Shown here piece by piece: positions 33,450 through 38,554 of a stretch of DNA of 38,554 nt. Made by a program: the position numbers and the translations under genes. Position 1 is the stretch's first letter. Each line of letters starts with the position of its first letter. The notes under the pieces are model-generated. The model did no database searches, was not told the origin of the DNA, and saw nothing but the letters and a program-made list of their open reading frames with translations. Source of the stretch: Usnea hakonensis (taxonomy: Eukaryota; Ascomycota; Lecanoromycetes; Lecanorales; Parmeliaceae); assembly GCA_013423325.1 (NCBI GenBank), contig BLJB01000276.1, positions 1 through 38,554 on the forward strand, in the 5' to 3' direction.

Positions 33450-33622
33450 ATTCGTCCGAGCACTATGCCCATAGGGCTCCAGCGTTATTCAATGAAAACC
33501 GCAGAGATGAGGACATTGCGGTGGATATTGTGGAGGGAGCGTTGCTCCAGAAATACGTCGGTTTCATCGAGAAGGAGGATGGCGTTCCATTCTGCACATT
33601 CTGTGGTGCGATGAAGAAGTAG
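33437..33622 (+). CDS. Short frame with a CxxC motif, uncertain
   Basis: A 61-codon frame that starts with TTG, not ATG, and overlaps the first codons of the DUF7730 gene on the other strand. It ends in FCTFCGAMKK. The sequence is protein-like (DEDIAVDIVEGALLQKYVGF), so it may be the last exon of an unseen gene. Weak support. Confidence 0.2.
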   Translation: MSGANSSEHYAHRAPALFNENRRDEDIAVDIVEGALLQKYVGFIEKEDGVPFCTFCGAMKK

Positions 33623-33895
33623 AATAGAGATATATTTTGCAGGTGCCAAGGACCTTGTGAAAAACCGGACTTATGGATCTCGTACGGTAGTCATTCTACG
33701 GCAGCTTCATACAACCTTTTCTACTTCTAGATTCCAATTACAAATTTACTCCAAGCTACGATATTCCACCCACGACCTGCAACTCTCTACCATCCACCAT
33801 CCACTGTCTACCTACTAGCCTCCTACCCTCTATTCTTCACTCTCTTTGTCATTCGCTTACAAGTCTACTGCCCTTCAGCCCTCCACTCTCCCTCA

Positions 33896-33942
33896 AATAT
33901 ATAAATAGCAACAGTTTCAAGGTCACTCTAGAACTGATAAAG
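33896..33942 (+). promoter_or_regulatory. TATA box upstream of a small gene
   Basis: TATATAAATA starts near 33897, about 45 nt before the ATG at 33943, and follows a C/T-rich stretch (33790-33890) as is common in fungal promoters. Confidence 0.4.
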
Positions 33943-34056
33943 ATGTATCAAACGAAGAGGGAACCAAAAAGGAGTACTACGTCGACCGGGATAGATATTG
34001 AGACCGCAGCAGCGCATGAAGCAATCGGACTCTCGAGGTCAAATGATCAGAAGTAA
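33943..34056 (+). CDS. Small frame, possible first exon
   Basis: A 37-codon frame from ATG 33943 to TAA 34054 (MYQTKREPKRSTTSTGIDIE...), placed well behind a TATA box. The last codons contain GTAACG (34053), a possible 5' splice site, so this could be exon 1 of the coiled-coil gene that ends at 35049. The link is inferred from position only. Confidence 0.3.
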   Translation: MYQTKREPKRSTTSTGIDIETAAAHEAIGLSRSNDQK

Positions 34057-34638
34057 CGGACACACTACATACATGATCCAATGACTTTGCATCAATGAGA
34101 CAATAGATTTGTGGGTTGCGGCGTAAGCACTTCGGATCTTCGGGTCGTGATGGGTGCTTCTGCCTCGTTCAAGGATTATGTACAAGACAACGCAAGAAGT
34201 CTGCGATATGATCACCGACTATCTGGCGGCGTTACCTGTTTGACAGGCCGCGATAGCATTTAATTTCCTTGGTGCGCCATTTGTGGAACTGTCTGATAGC
34301 CGAGCTCAATTCCAGAAATGGATCACCCAGCCCGGCCAAAAGTGGAATCTTCGATGATTTCTGTATTGCGTTCCATCCTAGAGTGCGTTGGCAAATCGGT
34401 GGATTGGTACGAGCGCGAAAAATGGTAGAGATCTACTATTTACTAAGGAAAACATTCACGGACCGCGCAGGTGGCCGTCGCCACCAAGATACAGAGAAAA
34501 TTCCACTGTCTCCGAATTCGGCGCAGCGTATCGATAGGCGGCAAGCAGCTTCCGATCAACTCAAAGGCAAGCTCCGCACCGCTTTCAAAGCAGGCTACCC
34601 AGCGACGTGTCACCTTCCAAACTCCTCCCACCAAATGA
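34057..34638 (+). other. Possible introns and exons before the coiled-coil frame
   Basis: A 126-codon frame (34269-34649) lies here but lacks family resemblance and is matched by minus-strand frames. If the small frame at 33943 and the coiled-coil exon are one gene, its middle exons fall here, but I cannot place splice sites. Confidence 0.2.
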
Positions 34639-35049
34639 ATACCTTCTGAGACCCGCCCTGCTTCTCGTCCACGCGAGCGTCCACGTTCAGGTCGAGCAGG
34701 AGATGTGACGGCACTGGATCATCACATTGCAGTCCATGGCGGTACGACGTCCAGTCTTGAGTGCCTCCCTCACCGCCTACGTATATCGAAGGTTCAACGG
34801 ACTTCGGGTCCTCAGCAGCGCATCGAAGAGCTTGTCAGGGACGTTGGACACCTGAACCAGGAACTGTCATACTATAAAGATACAAGGAAGGTTCTTATGA
34901 AATTGTTCGACTCGGTCAAGGCATCTCATAAGGCACTACAAATCGCAGTGGCAGAAGCAGATCGAGAGTTAGCGATCTCGGAACAGCGATATGTCAGTTA
35001 CTGGGTTCCTCACTACGATGACCGGACTCTTGAGGAAAACATCTTCTAG
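34639..35049 (+). CDS. Coiled-coil fungal protein, 3' exon
   Basis: The frame is open from 34639 (after a TGA at 34636) to a TAG at 35047. No ATG lies at its head; a GTG at 34705 is the first alternative start, so an upstream exon is likely. An Arg/Pro-rich lead (RPASRPRERPRSGRAGD) precedes a coiled coil: QQRIEELVRDVGHLNQELSY, then heptad-like helices through AVAEADRELAISEQRYVSYW. Short coiled-coil proteins of this shape, with the RIEEL...LNQEL core, recur as multicopy genes in filamentous ascomycetes to my knowledge. Function unknown. Confidence 0.55.
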   Translation: MPSETRPASRPRERPRSGRAGDVTALDHHIAVHGGTTSSLECLPHRLRISKVQRTSGPQQRIEELVRDVGHLNQELSYYKDTRKVLMKLFDSVKASHKALQIAVAEADRELAISEQRYVSYWVPHYDDRTLEENIF

Positions 35050-35188
35050 GACTAAACATAGCGATATACATCGTCAAGATTGGTAAATTAATACGCTTGG
35101 TTACAAACACAGTACCTCGTGATACTTTCTTCTATGTGATAGTAGGTCAATACGTCGTCACCACTCGACAATATATCTGCATAGTAAG

Positions 35189-35611
35189 ATGTCTACAAAG
35201 TCTCGTTCACTGCGCGCGGAAAGCTTATATTCTCCTCGTGAACAGACCTTTCCGGAGGCGACGTTTCGTCTCTGCTTAGATGATAGAGCTTTCATTGCCT
35301 TTTTCCAGCACAGTCCGTCTGCAGCTGCAATCTTGTGTTACCCTATATCCACCCTAAAAGCCTGGGAATACTTGAGCAAAGTCTTTCAGAGTACGAGTGA
35401 GAAATCCCCTATCTTCATTGAGCCAGCACAATATCGGTTATGGCCTGGGTATACAATGCTGATAGTGTTGGGGGAGTTTAAGGGAAAACTAGCCCCGGTT
35501 TTCCTTGAGTGCTTAGTGCAAATATCATGGAAAACGATTCGAAACAGTCTAGACACGACGGCGAGGGATCAAAGCAGGAAAAGCGCTACAACAGTAGACA
35601 TGACCATGTGA
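35189..35611 (+). CDS. Hypothetical protein
   Basis: A 140-codon frame with an ATG start, no intron needed. The middle reads like a folded domain (LYSPREQTFPEATFRLCLDD, then FIAFFQHSPSAAAILCYP and YRLWPGYTMLIVLGEFKG). The last 20 codons run into the degenerate tandem repeat. No family recognised; composition and length are the only support. Confidence 0.35.
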   Translation: MSTKSRSLRAESLYSPREQTFPEATFRLCLDDRAFIAFFQHSPSAAAILCYPISTLKAWEYLSKVFQSTSEKSPIFIEPAQYRLWPGYTMLIVLGEFKGKLAPVFLECLVQISWKTIRNSLDTTARDQSRKSATTVDMTM

Positions 35612-35728
35612 GAAAGAGCGCTAAGGCATACACGACGGTAGGGGAGTAAAGTATAAAAAGCGCTAGATACGACGCTGTGCCCTGAGGAAAGAAAGTATAA
35701 AGAGCGCTAGACGCGACGGTGGCGGGGT
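35568..35728 (+). repeat. Degenerate tandem repeat, AGCGCTA core
   Basis: Four units of about 35-50 nt share AAAAGCGCTA or AAGAGCGCTA followed by a CGACG-rich tail (cores near 35579, 35617, 35659 and 35701); the last two also share AAAGTATAAA. It overlaps the 3' ends of both the hypothetical gene on the plus strand and the decayed coiled-coil gene on the minus strand. Confidence 0.65.
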
Positions 35729-36654
35729 AATTTTGACGGGTCCCAGACGCCCTCCTCGTCCGCTATATTCTTTGGATGCCTAGCGTACCAAGCCGGATTT
35801 ATCGTCTCTAGTGGCTTCCCATCATCCATAGGCGTGTAAGCGACAGCAACAATGCCGTTGACGTGCTTGTAATCGTAGCACTATATCCTACCTTGTTTTC
35901 GCTCGCCAATCCTGTAAGGCTGTGGCTCGGTGTTGGTGTTGTCAGGGATTTTTTCTGAGTCGAAATCATCAACCTCAGAGGCGCGCTCAATTCTAAAAAT
36001 AGGGTGACTCTTTGGCCCGTATCTCGTGATAACCACGTCCCCCCGACGACCGCCGCCAGGTTTCCATGCTATCGCTTCGCGACCTGTCGAGGGTCTTCCC
36101 GTGCGACTCTTATAATCAGAAACAGTCATCACGGGCATCTCATCCTCTTCGTTGTCGCTTGGAACTGGAGTCAGGTACGCCGCGTTTCCGTTCCTACTGC
36201 CATTGTCGCTGTCATTTTCCTTATCCTTGTTGTTGTCGTTGCCACCTGCCTGACTGAGATTGTTGCGGCTAGGATGCTCGTCGGCCTGGTCGGTTAAATC
36301 TAGGTCTTAAGTCGCAGAAGAGACGTTCTCCCCTTCAGGGTTAGAAGTCGGAGCCTGCCCTATCTCCTCCTCATCCATTGGTATCATGTCATTTGCTCTC
36401 TTCTCTTCCGCCTCCACTTCGTCTTTTTCTCGTTGGAGGTCACCGAGTAGCTTGTCAGCGTCTTACAGTCTCTTCTTTTTGACCGCAATTTCGTTTGCCT
36501 TCTCGGGATCGGCCTGCTTCTCAAGCGCCTCGACTTCGCCTTGCAACGACGCTAGATCTTGCAATGTAGCGGCGGCATTCTTCTCCTTCTCGACCTTACT
36601 ATGTCGCCATTTTTTCTTCCTCTCTTTGAGTGCACGTTTGGTGATAGCAGGCAT
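35707..36654 (-). pseudogene. Coiled-coil protein with three in-frame stops
   Basis: One continuous minus-strand phase runs from ATG 36654 to TAG 35709-35707 (315 codons). It is interrupted by TAA at 36465-36463, TAA at 36309-36307 and TAG at 35883-35881. All three fit CAA/CAG (or TGG for the last) with one C-to-T change. The N-terminus is a basic, Ala/Glu-rich coiled coil (KRALKERKKKWRHSKVEKEK; LQGEVEALEKQADPEKANE). The middle is Asn/Asp/Ser-rich and disordered, and the C-terminal third looks folded (AIAWKPGGGRRGDVVITRYG; CYDYKHVNGIVAVAYTPMDD). I do not recognise the family. Clean codon sense between the stops points to recent decay. Confidence 0.6.
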
Positions 36655-36699
36655 CGGGGCACGGACTGCGGTGATTTCACGACCTTGATAGGCACAAAT

Positions 36700-37500
36700 G
36701 ATAGAATTGCGTCCTTAACAAATATAAGTCAAGGTCAAGTTCAGTCTAAAGGCCATTCATATACAGCCGACGCACGATTGTGTCAATACAGGTGCTATCC
36801 GGTTAGGGACATGAATAATATTCCTGTAACCACTTTTGACTCCAAAACCCTTTTAGGCTTCCATGGTTCGAAGTCCGTGCTTGACACCAATTTTGACCTT
36901 GTTACGAGAAACCCTATCACACTGAGATCAAAGCTGCGACACATTTTCTCGGCCCTAGAGTACGTCTACTACTTTGGCAAGTGCTGACTACAATAATTCT
37001 GAACCTCGCCACACCAGGTCCTGGATGCTCTGACTTTCTGGGTGACGAATAAAGCCAGTGAAATTGCTAAATTGATCTTTTTATCTTCTCTTTCGACGTT
37101 CATATTATACCGAACTCTCATCCATTTGCAAGAAGAAATCAGCAGCCCAAATTCATTTTGTTGAAAATATGAATATCATCTAGAATAAGCTCACTCTAGC
37201 ATCTGCCTTTTTAACACATTTCACTAGGCAATCGCAATCTTGTCAAGTACAATCCACCCGGTGTACGTGATAGCTTGTATCACGGTGAATCCTTGGCTAT
37301 TTTGTGCAGCCATCTATCGGACCCTCTCTTCCTCCTCCTAATCGTCGTCGTGGTATCTTGTGCGCGAGCCGCCGCCAAAGCATTATCTGATAACACGTCT
37401 ATTGCGAACTGCTAAATTTTGATGCGGCATTTACCGTGAATGCAGAGGATACGAAGAGCACTGTTAAGAAGGGTTGTTGTTCGGATTTGAGTCCGCTGGG
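36700..37500. other. Gene-free interval
   Basis: Only chance-like frames (for example the plus frame to 36987, antisense to the coiled-coil gene at its start). No repeat or RNA gene was recognised. Confidence 0.35.
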
Positions 37501-37645
37501 AATTTAGCAGGGACGGGCACTCGAGGGAGAATTGAGACACAGTGAAGGTGGAGAACCTGGATGCTGGTGACGGCTGGGTGGGCTCTTACTAGTGTCACCG
37601 ACCAATGTGTGCAAAAGACCACCGACGGTGTCGACAAGCGAAGCC

Positions 37646-38549
37646 TCAGCTTTCACAAACAAAATAGTCGATGAGCTCCACGGATCGCTCTCCATAGGCT
37701 TTGCAAGAAGCTGTATATGCCTCCCGAACTACGGTAGTGAGACTTCCTACGGCTTGCATGATCAGCATGCCCTCGACTCTTTTGTCCCCGGTTTTTTTTG
37801 TCTCGTAAATGTCTCGGTATGTCGTGATTTTCCCAGCGATCTGGATGGCTTTTGACCTTGCGACGTCGTCTTCTACGCTTCCTTTGGGGCTTTCCGTTTG
37901 ACGCTTCTCCCGTTTCTCGATGAATTTCTCCAAACAGGTCTCGACCTGTATTGAGCTGTCTCTGCGCCGGCTCTGATGCGCTTGATAGATGATCCGTGTG
38001 GTCACTCGAGCGATACGCCATTAGTGTACGACCGTCACCTCTGTCTCGTCGTGAACCCTCGATTCCTTGTTGATCTTGCTGGCTGCGCCAATCAGGCGTT
38101 TCAATACCAGTCGAAGAAGGGCAGCGCATCTGCGATGGTTTACTCTGGCCGCCATTTCTTCCTTTCAAGACCCTTTCATACTCGGAGACCTCGCGATCCT
38201 CTGCGCCTGCCTTCAGCGAGGCTTTCGTATGAGATCGGCAGCCTGGATCGGATTCTACGACCTTCCAATCCACTTGGTCGCTCTTTTTGGATTCATGCAA
38301 AGGCTCAACTTGCCATTGAAGTCGAAACTCCTTCCGCTTGTCGTGCTTTTTTTGGGCAAGTGCGCGATGCCCGCAGTGTGTTTGACTGGCAGCCGCCGAT
38401 GACAACACTGCATCACGATCTGAAATGGAGGAAGCGACTGCTTCTCCGACAGAGTCCAAAGAGGGTCTTTCAGTAACACTTTGGGTTTTGGAAGTCGATC
38501 GGATGGTAGAGAAACTCGCGGTCTCAACCAAAGCAGCAGGGCCAATCAC
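37646..38549 (-). CDS. Possible gene at the window edge, frame change inside
   Basis: A 298-codon frame begins at 38549, five bases from the window end, so the true start may be outside. Its first two thirds (SISDRDAVLSSAAASQTHCG and on) are hydrophilic and look disordered. Between about 38005 and 37930 the better protein sequence moves to a second minus frame, which ends at 37646 and reads as helices (CLEKFIEKREKR; ARSKAIQIAGKITTYRDIYE; SLTTVVREAYTASCKAYGER). A frameshift or small intron would join them, but I could not fix splice sites. A long plus frame (37976-38476) competes. Family unknown. Confidence 0.35.
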
Positions 38550-38554
38550 CGTTC

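Noticed and set aside
1..38554. Alternative genetic code with reassigned stop codons
   Set aside because: TAA, TAG and TGA all occur both as natural ends of intact genes and as internal breaks, and long clean frames end normally, so no reassignment fits.

Overview
The window looks like an accessory, repeat-rich stretch of a filamentous ascomycete genome (Pezizomycotina). Support: short GT-AG introns of 58-76 nt with CTRAC-type branch sites, protein families typical of such fungi (NLR/STAND modules, DUF7730, an NF-X1-type helicase, an Mx-like dynamin, a chromodomain protein), and C-to-T decay with the mark of repeat-induced point mutation (RIP: CpA to TpA on either strand). I cannot fix the class or species. 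No rRNA, tRNA or CRISPR array was recognised.

Layout. 1-590: little, perhaps an exon tail on the minus strand. 593-about 5120: a Tad/I-type LINE retrotransposon, heavily RIPed, with hits in zinc-knuckle cysteines, the endonuclease and the reverse transcriptase. 5160-9900: a heavily mutated block with several decayed coding pieces, the clearest a chromodomain gene end with one readable intron (7750-8529). 10744-10906: fragment of the nucleoside-phosphorylase-like N-terminus of a fungal NLR. 11250-13769 (minus): three-exon Mx-like dynamin GTPase. 14.1-17.8 kb: gene-poor, with copies of a dispersed non-coding repeat. 17864-23705 (plus): ZNFX1/Hrr1-like helicase with CCCH, SF1 helicase, NF-X1 and RZ zinc modules. 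24.2-28.1 kb: a cluster of NLR parts: decayed ankyrin gene (minus), SesA-type gene with an amyloid-like tail (plus), and a 3'-truncated NACHT_N exon (minus). 28617-29454: a non-autonomous TIR element bounded by TA. 30413-31118: an intact two-exon conserved fungal gene. 31.5-33.4 kb: an unknown protein gene with one internal stop and a convergent DUF7730 gene. 33.9-38.5 kb: small coiled-coil and hypothetical genes, one with three internal stops, and a degenerate tandem repeat.

Main pattern: many genes that otherwise read cleanly carry one to three in-frame stops, nearly all explicable by single C-to-T changes. Affected are the dynamin (codon 74), the helicase (codon 426), the SesA gene (just before its amyloid-like tail), the ankyrin gene (two), the unknown gene at 31.5 kb and the coiled-coil gene at 36 kb (three). 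The simplest reading is that RIP or methyl-cytosine deamination spread through an immunity-like gene neighbourhood. A second hypothesis for the UAG cases is A-to-I mRNA editing (UAG to UGG), known in sexual-stage transcripts of some ascomycetes. RNA data would separate the two.
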